Source: Coleophoma eucalyptorum (Eukaryota > Ascomycota > Leotiomycetes > Helotiales > Dermateaceae). Taken from it: DNA of 64,000 nucleotides. Shown here in pieces: positions 23,403 to 36,084 of the stretch (the stretch's first letter is position 1; each line of letters opens with the position of its first letter). The stretch is taken from assembly GCA_026120035.1 (NCBI GenBank), contig JALRME010000025.1, positions 62,001 to 126,000 of the forward strand. The letters run 5' to 3'. Made by a program: the position numbers and the translations under genes. The notes below the pieces were generated by a model. It worked only from the letters and a program-made list of their open reading frames with translations, had not been told where the DNA came from and made no database searches.

Positions 23403-24785
23403 GCGACTATCACATACCTTGTATTTAGCGAGCAGCGGCAGTTGACACACTCAAATGATATGCCCAGGTTCTGAATTCTTTTGAAAGCCGTACACCGGAC
23501 TTTCAGAATATTTTCCCTGAAGAACACACAATAATAAAGTGAATGTCAAGTGACAGAACTAAAGCGGCCTAGCTGACAATCCAAGCTTTCAAAATGGCTT
23601 CATCGTCTTGGCAAACGCGTAAGATGTGAAGGTTATAATATCTTTTATTTCCCTATGCGTCCACTAGGAAACAATTTTCCACAGCCGCGGCGAACATGAT
23701 TCATTTCAACCCACCCGGCCGAGTCAGTAACCAACATCACCCTGCCGCCTATCTAACCGACGACGAAGCAGGAAAAACTCAGCTCCATTTGCTCGGGACT
23801 CAAGCAGAGCAGAGGGCAAAAAAAACAGCTAAAACAAAACTCGCTTGTCAGATTCCCCGGTAGACAGCGACTTTTATATTTGCCGTTCTGGTCGTGTTTG
23901 GCAACCAGCGTATGCCTGCCTACAAAAGCTAGCCGTTTACCCCCGGGGGGATCCCCTGAGCCACAGCGACATGAGGTTTCCCGAAGAGGCCGAGAGGAAA
24001 TGTCTAAGACCAATTTAAGCAGGAGGGTGGGCGATGCAGTACGTAGTTCGATAGGACCAGCTATTAGATCAACGACCGGAGCTAAGCAAAGAGAGGATGA
24101 GCTATAAAACAATGCATATGCAATGTTCGTGTGTACAATGCCCTCGTTCGTCACGGTGACACATTGCCAGGGGGGCGTTTTGTTAACCGCTCGCAAGGTC
24201 ATGCATGTCTCTGGTACCTTAAGCTATATCACACTTTACTATATGGCGTTTTAAGAAACGAGACAGGAAGATGCCGGTTGTGGCATCGCCGTTGCCTCCT
24301 CGCTTAGATCTCTCCAGTCGCGTTTGTTAACAAGTGAGTGGAGGAGATATAGCCGTGCTTGTTCCGTTTGTATTGGAACGAGAATCTTATTGTCGCTTTC
24401 ATGGAACAAATTGGTTGTCGATCCAGAAGTGTTTTGCTGTGGAGAGCTCGCAAGATTCTAAAACTTAGTGGCTGATGGGAGGGACCGAGTTACGAGTACG
24501 AAATCGGTAAAATTAGATAGAAATAGGGGTGAGAGCCAGAGTGAGAGCACACCGGCAGAAAAAAAAAGCAGTAGTTGGTGAGTCGCCGAAATGATGCTAT
24601 GCCATGCTTTGCTATGCTAGATCAAGATATGTTCTAAATGAGGTAATTCCAGAATCGCTGTTGAAAGCTTTTGACCCGTCTTTCCAAACGCCGTACCAAT
24701 GCCCAACAGTTGACATCCCGTTCGTAACCCAGCCTAAGGCTCATTATTATCTTCTGTAGAAAAACCTACCCAATCAATCCCAAAT
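23403..24785. other. Convergent intergenic region, 1.4 kb
   Basis: 3' flanks of the amidase (plus) and adenine deaminase (minus). Short frames only, with no RNA gene or transposon seen. Confidence 0.55.
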
Positions 24786-25841
24786 TTATTTCAAGTCCGC
24801 GAATTGCTCCACACACTCGTCAACCTTCTTCAAAAGCACGGCTTTTCGGTCACCATCGCACCAACTGCCCTCGATAGCAGCCACAGCAATGCTCTTCCAC
24901 TCCGCCACATTCAAGGTGAATGCATCCTGGACCGCGAGGTAGTTATCAAGGATATAGCCCCCAAAATACGCAGGGTCATCACTGTTGATGCTGAATCGTA
25001 CGCCGTTATCCAAAAAGGTGCGGATTGGTAGTTCGGCAACCTTGGTAACGCAACGCAGACGCACATTGGAGAGTGGGCACATGGTGATGAGGGTCTTGTT
25101 CTCAGCGACACGCTTCAAGAGCTCCATATCATCCACCAAGTGGATTCCATGGTCAATCCGCTCCACGTGGCACAGGTCCAAGGCACGCGAAATATATGTC
25201 GAATCTCCCTCCTCTCCAGCATGTGCAGTTCTTCGTAAACCAGCATCCTTAGCAGACATGTAAACCTCTCGGAAGATCTCTGGTGGGTTTCCGACCTCGC
25301 TGCTGTCAAGTCCAATACCAGCTACGGTTCCATCAGAGAAATGTCCCAGTGCTGAAGCCTCTTGATACGTCTTTCCGGCCTCATCGGCTGTCATGTGTCG
25401 CAAGAAGCACAGGATCAATTTGCTGGTCAATCCAAAGTCCGCCTCAGCACGTCTCTGCGCGGCAGTCAATCCCTCCACCACGGTGTTGTACGCAACGCCA
25501 CGCTCAGTGTGAGCTTGTGGGTCGAAGAAGATCTCAGCATGATGGACACCATCAGCATGTGCCTTCTGGAAGTATTCGTATCCCAGTGTTTCGAAGTCGG
25601 ACACAGTCAAAAGAGTGCGCATGCCGATGAAGTAGTAACCGAGGAAGTCGTCGAGGGAAGTGAAACGTTCATAACGTGCCTGCAGCGCTTCGATCGACTG
25701 GAAAGCTGGGTCATCAGCGGGCAGGGTGATGTTGTTGGACTTGGCGAGCTTGAAGAGAGTAGCTGGTGAAAGAGAGCCCTCGATATGTAGATGGTGCTCG
25801 CACTTTGGCAGTGCCGATAAGAATGGTGTGAAGTTAGACAT
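24786..25841 (-). CDS. AAH1: Adenine deaminase
   Basis: Zinc-dependent purine salvage enzyme that converts adenine to hypoxanthine plus ammonia. 351 aa, single exon, the usual length for the yeast Aah1 group. Metal ligands appear early in CEHHLHIEGSLS (His17 and His19). TAHAGEEG, VERIDHGI and NSDDPAYFGGYI supply the further metal and catalytic residues. The last motif with PAYFGGY is the mark of adenine deaminases as opposed to adenosine deaminases. The open frame extends 16 codons upstream to a TTG, but ATG 25841 (MSNFTPFLSALPKCEHH) is the proper start. Probably cytosolic and nuclear. Confidence 0.95.
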   Translation of the reverse strand: MSNFTPFLSALPKCEHHLHIEGSLSPATLFKLAKSNNITLPADDPAFQSIEALQARYERFTSLDDFLGYYFIGMRTLLTVSDFETLGYEYFQKAHADGVHHAEIFFDPQAHTERGVAYNTVVEGLTAAQRRAEADFGLTSKLILCFLRHMTADEAGKTYQEASALGHFSDGTVAGIGLDSSEVGNPPEIFREVYMSAKDAGLRRTAHAGEEGDSTYISRALDLCHVERIDHGIHLVDDMELLKRVAENKTLITMCPLSNVRLRCVTKVAELPIRTFLDNGVRFSINSDDPAYFGGYILDNYLAVQDAFTLNVAEWKSIAVAAIEGSWCDGDRKAVLLKKVDECVEQFADLK

Positions 25842-28800
25842 CTTGGGCACTAGATAGTGATAGTTGAGGATTTTTTTAAAATATTTCAATCTCGCTGTCG
25901 AACACTGGACGTTGAAATGCGAAGGTCACTCAAAGGCAGGAACTTGCTCCGAACTTGCGTGCTGCAGCAGAAGGTAGACAGAAGTTGAAATGGAAGAGGA
26001 AATTTTGTGAAAAAGAAGAAAGAAATGGTCGGCCAACTGCGACGATACAAAGATATACTATACACAGAAGTTACTCAGCGGTGTGTTATCGGTCAATTGA
26101 CACAGGCAAATGCCTCTTTTCACGATGTTTTCCCCCTCCAAAAAAAAATGCGGTCTGGTCTTTTTTCGATGCGGGGCAGCGCAATGACGATATGTCAGCC
26201 TTGCTGGCCTGGCGCCCGTGGAAGCCGGCGCCTTCCGACCAAAAGGGGTAAAAAACACAGTAATAGTAGTAGTATTAGTCGTAAGTAATAAGGTACAGAA
26301 CACAGTTATTCTGCAAAATGCAGGTACCAAATGTGACAGCTCTGGAATTCAACTCTGCTATTTGCTGTTGAGATGCATCATTATGCTCTATCTGAATAGC
26401 CTCACATCTGCCGTCGTGCGGCCTGGGGTGTTAAACATGCATGCCGGTAGATTATAGGGAATGCTGCACACTGGTCTCCTTGCCTCGCCTTGCCTTGCCT
26501 TGGCCTGCATTCTAGACTTTCATTGTCGCCACGTGCTGGAACTCCCCGTTCGGTATGTGGAAGCAATCTTCCGGCACTCTGTCACAGGCTCAGGTTGGGA
26601 AGACAGCAAGCAAGGCAGGGCAAGGCAAGGCAAGGTGATAACGAGGCAAGAACGAGGAGGCATGGGTGTTGTATATCCGAAATGCGAGGGCTAGCAGTAT
26701 CAGACGGAAGGAATTCATTCCACTGGGAAGCTTCAAATATACGCAGACGTGATAGATCTGTCGCCCAGCCTGCCGTAGCTCCAAAGGGTTATGATTATGG
26801 TTATGGTTATAGCAGCGAGGGTCGGAGGAACTTCCGATTTGCCCGACTTCAACAGTGCGGCACTGCGAATAGTGACAGTCTCATCGCGCTTCGTCGCCTT
26901 GTCCTGTACTGTATATCACACAAACGTACGATATCGCTTGACCACCATGGAAAGAGATTGCACGTTGCGCGTCCCTTGGTTTGTGTGCTTCCCGTTGCAG
27001 AGGTGTCCGCCGAGGATAACACATGACTCGAGTTTCCCACCATCATGTACAGTACTTATCAGTGCTGTGGGATACAGATGCCGTTTTGGCCTCTGAAGTT
27101 GTCAATCAACGGGGGAAAGGCTGGGTCCGCCGCTCCATCCAGTGAAATGGACACTATCTCTCGGTCATTTCTTCTCAAGCGGACCGACATGGCCCTGGCT
27201 ATGTTCAGCATAAGGAAGCCATAGGGCCTGCAAGAATTATTCCTTGCAAAGGCCGTTGTAGGGGCCCAGGCCTTGCGTTTCAGATATGCTTGCCCCATGG
27301 CGATGTACATATTGCGGCTTGATCGCCCGATGGCAAAGAAGATCATCCAGTTTTGGAACACTTCTGGAAAGCCCGTCGACTACTACTTATCCCTGGGCCG
27401 TGAACATGTGCCTGAAGAAGATGATCGCAGAGTTATGATGACCCGACATAGGCTCTCATTGATGCTCGGCCCGGGTCTCGGTAATCAACGCCATTGAGCT
27501 CAATATTGATGAGGGACTTCGTGCTCAGGGCTTGCAAGCAACTTCCACCTTATATCATACGTGACTCGTCCTGCTCGCGCTGCTATGCTGCAGTTCGCTG
27601 CGCATATCAGTCTTGGTAGTGGTCGGCGTTCCAGAAGAAGCTTCGAAAACGACGTTTTGTCTGCGACTCTGCATCCTTGCCTATATGAAGGAGTTACTGG
27701 GGTTGTGTCGCATTGCGAGATAGTGTTCGGCAAGGAATCAAATTGCGAAATCGCTTTGCAAGCACGAATCAAACTGCTGTTGTTATTGCTATTTGTATTT
27801 ATCAAACACCCCTCCGCCATTTCTACTTATTGGCGAAATACTGACCGACGGCACGAAAGAGTGTCGGTGGACAGTTGCCTAAATGGGTGGAACGCCCGAT
27901 GCACGAGATATACTTTGTGGGAAGCTTGTTGCTGCTATGTGTACTATTCATATGAACACATGGTCCTATGTCGGTTCGGTTGGGGAAAGCCGTCATGGGC
28001 CTCAATCAATGCTTACCTTGCTTACGACGTAGCTTCCTGGAACTTGACATGCTTTACGCAATCGCTGCCCAGCCTCCACCGCTCGCAGTATCTACCCATC
28101 CTGGACATGATTTGCTGATTGAAAAACATCACGACTGTACATCGTGGGAAGTATACACGATCAACAACTGTAAGGGTACTTTCCTACGCCACCACTCAGA
28201 TCCAGGTTTAGCAGGGTATCCCAGCGAGCTCTTGTCACAGTCTGACAGCTGTACAGCATAACACAGACGCTGCAGTTAAGGCGTGTGCCATCCGGACTCC
28301 CTCCATTCAGCCGGCCGGTCTTGCTTGGGTTTTTAGCCCTACATATGCTGGCCTGAAAAGATCTGCAAGAGGGTAGCTTTCCGGCCCCTGCTGAGCTTTT
28401 CATGAAACGCTGAGGAGAAGCTGAAGAAGAAGGAAACCTGGTTGACTTTTTAAACCTAAACCTTTTTCTATAGTGATGCTCTCCTCACTCTACGACGTGC
28501 GCAGCTTTCATTCGTGAGAACGTACCGAGGAATTACTGAGTGCAGCGCTTCATCTACACTTGCAAAATTAAGCACCTGCTCTCTTGATGGAACATTTTGA
28601 CCAGTATTTTCTTCACCCCAACGTACCTGTCGCACTATTCCCTCGGCCAGTAGCGACCAAAATTTTCGATTGACAGATCTAAAACATGGTTACCACAGGG
28701 ATCACCATTACTTGGGATCTGGGGATGAGGCAAGATCTAATCATCTGTGCAGAAGAGAGAAAGGGGTTCAAATATACTTTTTTTGAGTTGGCCGCTTGGG

Positions 28801-31800
28801 CAGAAGAGAAGCAGCCGACCAGTTGCCGTCATGATAATCTCAAATTTGGCTTTTCGTTCTTTCTTTCTTTTCCTGTCTTTCGTACCAGGGTAACTAGCTA
28901 ACTTCATACTGGATCCCCAAGGACCCCGTTTTTGCCTAGTGGTCTGACTTTGCTTTACCGATTCTGTCGTCTCGTCGTCTGGCAGAAGCACAGTCCTTAC
29001 AGTACCACCCACAGTATCCAATACCGACGGTGGGAATTTCCCCATGGTGGCCTTGTTTGCTGACATAACCTCGGATAGTGGGCTCCAAAAGGGAACGCGA
29101 AACGCCAGGTTTACTGGCAGGGTAAGCATAACAACTTCCTCAAACAGAGGTTGATCTTGATCATATCGCATAATGACACTGCCGATCTAACTTGTCAAGT
29201 ATGAGGATGAGGCTGAACACCGCCACGGGGGGATGGTGAATGGTTCTTCCTTTTGGCTCTTGCTTCCGAAGTCAAACAGCGTTTCCTGGGTTTTGGTTTC
29301 ATGCTTGTCCTCCCCCTTCTTCGTCGCGTAAAAGGTGAAAGTTAAAGTCAAAGTCAAAATCAAATGAAGGCGAAAGCGGTGGTGCTCTGGCCCGTTGACA
29401 GGTCGCTTGTGCACTTTCAGCGGAGAGACAATCCTCATCTCATGTTCACTGGCGCAGTTCCACTAAATGCACGTGCCGTTCAAGCGTAACAGCATAATCC
29501 CAGAGATCCAAAGTGGAAGGGTGCTGTGCTGTAGCCTCTTGGTCCCTGATGGTCCGCTGCAACTAGGGCTTTGATTTAACGGCCCTTTTCGCACCGGCCG
29601 GCAGTTCTCAGTTGTCATTTGTAAGTCATACTACAGTAAGATGGCAAGATCGCTCACGTTGACCGCAGAGTCTGCAGAAGTCGGGGCCTTTTTCCCTCGG
29701 GCACGACATGGGTGCAGGCTTGGAAGAGACTCGCCACGCGAAACCGGGCAGTAGGAATGTTCATAAAAATCGTAAAGTCTAAATGGATGAGGTGATGCTT
29801 ACCCTACAACATCGGATCATGCCTCCGCCGATCAGAACGGAAGAGGCTAAAGATTTTCGCCTTCTTTCTTTCCATTGTTTTCATGTACCAGGGACGGTCT
29901 ATCACATTGACCATGAAACGTCTAAGCCTAATCCTAATAATAACTGGCAAATACGCCGCCCTCTTAGGTTATATTTCCACCCGAGTAATAATGGCCCGGG
30001 AATGGACTATAATATCCACCGACTCATCTCATATCAGACTCCGGGTCACTTCTGCCGCAGCGTGGCGCACCCGGTCGCGCTACAATGGTTCACCTGTCGT
30101 GGGCGAGTGGGCAGTCCAGGGCCAGACTTGTTCAGGCACTCAGCAGTGACAACATCACTTCGAAGGATGATGACCACTCATGAGATCCTCCTCATTTAGT
30201 CCGGGGATTGTCGGTACGAGAAATGGATCAAGCTCCTGCATCCCGGCATGATGGATATAGCTTATTCTCCGAGTCCCATAATTTTCTTGCTTCCCCCACA
30301 TTGCACGTTGCTTTGCAGTTTGTCGCCTTGCACGGCGAGGCGGGCAGACGTATTTATAGCGGCGACCGGAGCTACGGTAAAAAGGGTAATAATGACAGCT
30401 CGAGATAGCAACTGCTAGACCGCGCAGCCGCAGGCAATGTGATCAGTGCATTGTCAATCAACGGTTGAGCCATAACTGGGTCTGGAAGTACAGGAATACG
30501 GTAATCCAATTCGAAGAACCTTGTCCGTTTCCTTACGCATTCTCCTTTCCTGATTTGGCTTTCGGAACATCCCACGATATGCGTCGTAATGGGCTACTTT
30601 CCCACCCGTAAACCGCCCAAGCACCGGCAAGCAGCGCTTTCTTTTTTGGCGTTGCGGTTCGACTAAGCCGCGCATGGGATTCGGCCTCTGAGAAAGGAGC
30701 AAAAGCCTCCCCGTCTCACCCACTACCGTTGCTAGCAGACTGGCCCCGGCAACATTCCAGCATGTCTCCCTCTACTGGGCGGTGCCGTAACTCTCGAGTC
30801 TTGAGAGCCAAGAATGAACGGTGCAACTATCGTACCTCAAGCTCAGAATCGCCCACCGTGCGAATGGCCTAGCAGACCTCCTATGAGCTCTTTGGCCTAG
30901 CTCTCCCCATCCATCCCCCAAACTGCAACAAACTTGCACAGCATGATGATTGAATGTATGAATGCGCCTGGAGACGATGCATTCAGCTGAGCCACAACCA
31001 AGGAAGCAAGCAGACATGGTCATGAATTCAACTAGTGCTACTGTATCGTCCGGCAGCGGCCCAAAGGAGGATCGTCGTCCCAGGACGCAGGGTCAGCAAA
31101 GCCCTATTACAAGTACATGCTGTAAGGTAATTTCGGGCTGCAGGCCAGGTCAGGGAGAGGCTCTCGAGGCTTGTGATGCTTGTCAGGCTGGTCGAGCTTT
31201 CCTTGTCTCCTTCAGCATTGTCATTGTCGACATCATTATTATTATTATCCAGCGCAAATTGTGAAACCAATTCTACCGTCCTCGACTTCCTCTTCAGGAA
31301 CAGGTCCACCGACCACCGTCACTCACGATTCACAACAACCCCACACACACCAGACGAGCCCAGGCTATACCATGGTGCAGTCTTTGTCTATCCCTATCCA
31401 TGTGGTTGCTTGTGGTGGCTGCGGGATCCGGGTGAGACAGTTGGCACTGACACCTGAGCCATGCACTTCACCCGCCTGGAAGGAAAACAGGCCTCAGACC
31501 ACACTAATGCTGGGTGTCTTTCCGCACTACTTCACACTTACTCCATGCTCCTAGTAGGATTGATTCGATGCCTCGTGCTAAAAAAAGTCTGGTCCCTGCC
31601 CGTAGCTGGGAATTTCAGGGTCTTTGAGGAATTTGCATTTGATTGAGCTAGACTGGCTGCTGGCCTTGGTACTCAGTGCTCATCTCTTTTATTATCAGGC
31701 ATCCGCGCCGCTCTTCTGAGTACTCTGCTCTGATTTCGATCGCCACCATGATTTCGCTCGCCTATTGTATTGCAACTCCGACGTCGTCTCCTCAAGCCTA

Positions 31801-33708
31801 CTCCGTTGCCGAAACCCCTTCATAGGAGTGCTGTGGTGAGGCAACAAGGGTCAGAACTGGCCTTCCTGGCTGGAGAGCGCTTTCTGCGGCAAGGATAGCA
31901 AGTACCACCTCTTATCCGATCACCGTTATTATTGCACTGTCAGTCTGGACATCAACGAGTGCAATCGTCTGGGACTTCCTACTATTAACCCCCCTGTCAG
32001 TCTAGACAGACTGCGCCTTCACAGCGCTGACGCTCACTTGGACTTACTGGGGGATATCATCATCGATTAGTACTGTCCCTGTGCTACATCGAGGGGAAGG
32101 CAGTAGACGATATCGCGGACGTCCCTCAGCCCTATTCTTATTAGAGATCACAATCTACATCTCACGACATACTCAATCTCTCACCCCCCCACCCGTCCAC
32201 GCGTTTCTTAGGCCTAGAATTAAGAGCCCAGCAGCAGCCGAGTTACTACACTCTTGATAATTCTAAGCACCCTATCAGCGGCCCGAAGCTGCCGGCAGCC
32301 TATACGGAAACAGAACTCACTCCAGACCTACATATGTAGAGGCGGTCGACGTTGCAGGACCACGCCACGGACCGACACTTCCAACAGGGTCCGCATCAAA
32401 ACCAGCCAGTACAACAACAGCGACGGTGAAATTACTATTGAGGTGTAGAGGAGCATTTCGGTACGTGGTCTGCATTCATCTTCAAATCCGAACCTGTTAT
32501 TGTGCAGAACTCTGTCTGTTTGGCCGACGGCTCGCAAGTACCGAGCTGATGGACCACTGCATCCAGCCCCCCTTGTCTTCTCAAGTGCTTGTCCAAGGTG
32601 AATGAAGAGCAAGTACACTTATGCATATCATGCCTGGGGTCTGGCAGATTGTATACTTCCACACAAGCTAGCTAGCATGGCGCATAGGTTGGATGGGATG
32701 AGCTGGCACGCACTTTCGAGGAAGTTTCCCGTTGTTAAATTATCTGGGGCAGCGATATTAAAGATCGGACTGATTTCACATGATGCCGGTCCCTGGTCGC
32801 CTGCGGCGTTGTGCCTTGAAACAATTTTTTTCTGTATCCTTGCTGGGCAGGCCAAGGCCGCGAGGACGTCGGTAGCGAAGGTCAAACATCGCAGTCACTC
32901 ATAATAAGTAGTGAGCATGGATGCTCGGGTAGACAGGGAAGAGCTGCTGTAGGGGGCGATGAGCTTTCAAGATGCCACACCTGGGAGAGAACTACGCTAC
33001 TCCAGAATCCCAATCAGCCTTAAAGCGGAGTGTCGAATGCTTGCTCGCTCGTCCACCATATGTCCTCCCTAGCTAGACCGTTGCATTCTGGTGCCTCCGA
33101 GACAGACTCGACTCACATAAAGTCATACCCTTTCCTCATTGGCGCTGTCCTTCTCCCCTCCCTCTCAACACATCTCGGACCCCACCAATATACTTGAGCT
33201 GTGTACCAAGTCAGCCAACGACATCACTCTTTGGTACATGCCGCTGACAGCTCCCCAATCACAGATCTCTTTACCCAACGATAACGCGCTTCAACCGCCC
33301 ACTTCTGGTACCTGGGAGTTGGCCATCTCTTCTGACTTCAAAAGTCTTACGGCAGCCTTGCATCGGAGCTTTAATCACTCTTTCTCACGTTCTCCGGTAC
33401 GTAGCCCGGCGGGGATTACCGATCGGCTTGATTCGTAAATCTGGTTCTTCTTCCTGGAATTGTTGCTTTTTCCCATGCTTTGACTGCGAGGAGTCCTCCA
33501 GATTTCGACAGCACTTATAACACCCCGGGTTCCCTACCCACCCTCCTTTCAACCCCTTTGGCTCCTGGCACCTAAAATAACTTCCAGCAAAGATATCCCA
33601 ACCCCAAGCGATGAGGTCTGATTTTCAGATATCGCTGCTACCAATTGACTTCCCTCAACCCCGGATTTCTTGACCTGAACCTGTACATACAACTTGCATC
33701 CTGTTGAG
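25842..33708. other. 7.9-kb gene-poor region
   Basis: Open frames are all under about 190 codons, overlap on both strands, often start on non-ATG codons and show no protein family. I could not build a convincing multi-exon gene. It holds an inverted repeat of CCTTG units at 26478-26636. The final 500 bases (about 33100-33700) are CT-rich leader sequence of the Zn2Cys6 gene at 33709. It may hold long non-coding RNA, a long promoter or decayed sequence; nothing seen settles which. Confidence 0.5.
26478..26636. repeat. Imperfect inverted repeat of CCTTG/CAAGG units
   Basis: The left arm (26478-26508) is built of CCTTG pentamers and the right arm (26607-26636) of the complementary CAAGG pentamers, with a perfect core of about 15 bases and roughly 100 bases between. 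Transcription in either direction could give a hairpin. This may be chance expansion of simple sequence. Confidence 0.6.
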
Positions 33709-36084
33709 ATGTCCGGCTCTTCATATCATGCCTACCCAAGGTCACCGATACCCTCAACAACATCTTACGATTCCTCATCAGTGTCATCCGCGACCTCACC
33801 GCCTCCTCAAGGTACCTTTGGAGGAGGTCTGATGGGAGCTTCACCTCGACCAATGAGTGGACAACCCCCCCAACATATGAATCTGCCTGCTGGAGTAACA
33901 CTACCAAGCCCATTCCCACATCCTTACCAGCCGACGACATCTCCTGGCCCGGGTATGGAGTCGGTGATGGACACCGAATCACCAGGCGGAACTCCAGGTG
34001 CATCCGGCCATACATCAACTGCGAATATGGCGGCGGCGAAGAGAGCTTACCGACAAAGGCGCAAGGATCCTAGTTGTGATGCTTGCAGAGAGCGCAAAGT
34101 AAAATGCGACGCAACGGAGACTACCAGCTGTTCGGAATGCACCAGTCGAAGCGTAAAATGTCAATTCACAAAAGAAACGAACCGACGTATGTCCTCCATC
34201 AAGCAAGTCCAGGATCTGGAAAAGCAGATTGCTCAAATGAAGCGAGAGAATTCGCATTTACGGTCGATGTTGAATATCAGGGAGGAGCAAGTGGATGTTG
34301 ATATGGAGATGAGCCAGCCAGTTCCTTTGCAGCTTCCAGAGATTGGAACCCATCCAAAGAAGAGACTACGACCTCCACCGTCCCAGGACCTCTCACGGGC
34401 ACGGCAAAACATTCGCAATTATAGTCGCGGGATTTTCAAGCCTCCTGCGCCATATCGGCAGATTGGTACACAAGCTCACTTTAGTCCACATCGACCTGAA
34501 CTACCTCCAAAGCATGTCGCAGATCATCTACTCAGTTCCTACTATTCTTCCATACACTCGGTCATTCCAATACTCCACTGGCCTACATTCGAGCAAGAGT
34601 ACGAGGCCGTATACAAGTCTGGAAGCCTTCATGGGGTCCCTCCTGTTTGGACGTCTCTTCTGTATGCTGTCTTTGCTGTGGGCGTTCTCTTTGCAACCGA
34701 CCCGAACATGCGCCGCCCACGGAAGGGCAAGGAGTTCATTGAAACATCACGTCTAATGATAGACCTGTGGAACGATGATTTTGTTATTGATCATGCTAGA
34801 ACAGCAATCCTTCTCAGTATCTTCCTCAACGAAATGAATCTCAAATCTGCAGCATGGACTTGGTTGGCATCATCGGTACGAATTGCTCAGGACATAGGAC
34901 TACATGCCGACACAGGCCCATGGCCCATGATCGAAGGCGAAATGCGAAGAAGAGTGTGGTGGGGAATATACGTATGGGACAGGCATATTTCCCTTGAACT
35001 GGGAAGACCATTACTTATCGAGGATGCCGATTGCGATATTGCTTTGCCTGCAGCCATCGACGATCATTATATACACGATGGAGGAATGCTGGTGCCCACC
35101 GGGGCATCGCCGCTCACTAACTTTATATTACCGATTATACACGTTGTTCGCGCCGTTTCTCAGCTTATAAAATCTCTGAAGCAACCAGTCATCTCGCCAT
35201 CCACTCTTACTACGTTCGATACCCATTTTAGTTCCTGCATGTCTGCATTTCCACCTTCGTGTCAACTTTCAAGCTCCGAGCCTCTCGATTCTAGACTTCT
35301 GGCACCTGTCTGCCATCTTATGAACGCCCGTTTGATATTACACCGACATAACCTTTCCACGTCTTGCCCAATTGAAGCTCGAATTACTGCAATCGAACGA
35401 TGCACCCGTGCATCTCTTGATAGCACTCACCTCATTTCCCGCGCCTTAGCATCACATAACTCAAACTCCTCGATGCCACCATTCGGACCAACTGCGAATG
35501 CAATGACCTGTACACATATATGGCGTTGTACATTGTTTCTTCTCTTCGGCGGACACTATGAGGCAGCATTGACTTGCATTCGAGCATCAGCAGCCATCGG
35601 ATCGCTACGAGAAGTGAACGTAGCATGCGGAAGGAACATTAGCTTCTTTATCGGCATACTTATTGATAAAAAACGAAGCGGAGGTCGAGATAGAGAAATG
35701 GACGAGGAAGTCATGGCATACGTAAGCGGTGATCTGCAGGCATCTACGGAAAACAGCTGGATCTGGCATGGCAGTGAAACGGGGATGAATATTGGAGGCA
35801 ATGGGCCCATCAGCCCAACATTGATGGGAGGTGGCAGCTTAGAGGGAACGACAGTACTTACTGATGCGGAAGTGAGAGACTGGGGCGGCTGGGAGAAGGT
35901 TGAATATCTAGTCGGCGTACTGGCACGCGAACGGGAGCAACCAAATTACTCGCTTGGACGAGACCCAAGATCTGGTGGTGGTGGTGGTGGGTCGAGTCCT
36001 GGAGGAAGCAACATTAAACCACCACAGCCTCCACCAGATAGGAGACCGGGCAATGAGCGGATGAGCATCACGAATATCATATGA
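33709..36084 (+). CDS. Zn2Cys6 transcription factor with coiled coil
   Basis: 791-aa nuclear regulator, single exon. The start is ATG 33709; an upstream in-frame TTG (33694) is not a start. The N-terminal 110 residues are Ser/Pro/Gly-rich. The zinc cluster lies at about residues 122-155: basic AKRAYRQRRKDPS, then CDACRERKVKC, DATETTSC, SECTSRSVKC. It runs straight into the linker RRMSSIKQVQDLEKQ and a heptad coiled coil (IAQMKRENSHLRSML) suited to dimerisation. The fungal_trans domain at about 280-460 includes RRRVWWGIYVWDRHISLELG. The C-terminus has a Gly run followed by a Pro-rich, basic tail. The target pathway is unknown. A long gene-free upstream region and CT-rich leader suggest complex control, which is inference. 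Confidence 0.92.
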   Translation: MSGSSYHAYPRSPIPSTTSYDSSSVSSATSPPPQGTFGGGLMGASPRPMSGQPPQHMNLPAGVTLPSPFPHPYQPTTSPGPGMESVMDTESPGGTPGASGHTSTANMAAAKRAYRQRRKDPSCDACRERKVKCDATETTSCSECTSRSVKCQFTKETNRRMSSIKQVQDLEKQIAQMKRENSHLRSMLNIREEQVDVDMEMSQPVPLQLPEIGTHPKKRLRPPPSQDLSRARQNIRNYSRGIFKPPAPYRQIGTQAHFSPHRPELPPKHVADHLLSSYYSSIHSVIPILHWPTFEQEYEAVYKSGSLHGVPPVWTSLLYAVFAVGVLFATDPNMRRPRKGKEFIETSRLMIDLWNDDFVIDHARTAILLSIFLNEMNLKSAAWTWLASSVRIAQDIGLHADTGPWPMIEGEMRRRVWWGIYVWDRHISLELGRPLLIEDADCDIALPAAIDDHYIHDGGMLVPTGASPLTNFILPIIHVVRAVSQLIKSLKQPVISPSTLTTFDTHFSSCMSAFPPSCQLSSSEPLDSRLLAPVCHLMNARLILHRHNLSTSCPIEARITAIERCTRASLDSTHLISRALASHNSNSSMPPFGPTANAMTCTHIWRCTLFLLFGGHYEAALTCIRASAAIGSLREVNVACGRNISFFIGILIDKKRSGGRDREMDEEVMAYVSGDLQASTENSWIWHGSETGMNIGGNGPISPTLMGGGSLEGTTVLTDAEVRDWGGWEKVEYLVGVLAREREQPNYSLGRDPRSGGGGGGSSPGGSNIKPPQPPPDRRPGNERMSITNII

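Noticed and set aside
17942..25841. A nitrogen-metabolism gene cluster (glutamate decarboxylase, amidase, adenine deaminase)
   Set aside because: Mixed orientations, large gaps, housekeeping nature of two members, and no dedicated regulator or transporter.
26490..27026. 178-codon plus-strand frame in the gene desert
   Set aside because: Composition unlike a protein, overlaps simple repeats and other frames, and no homology recognised.
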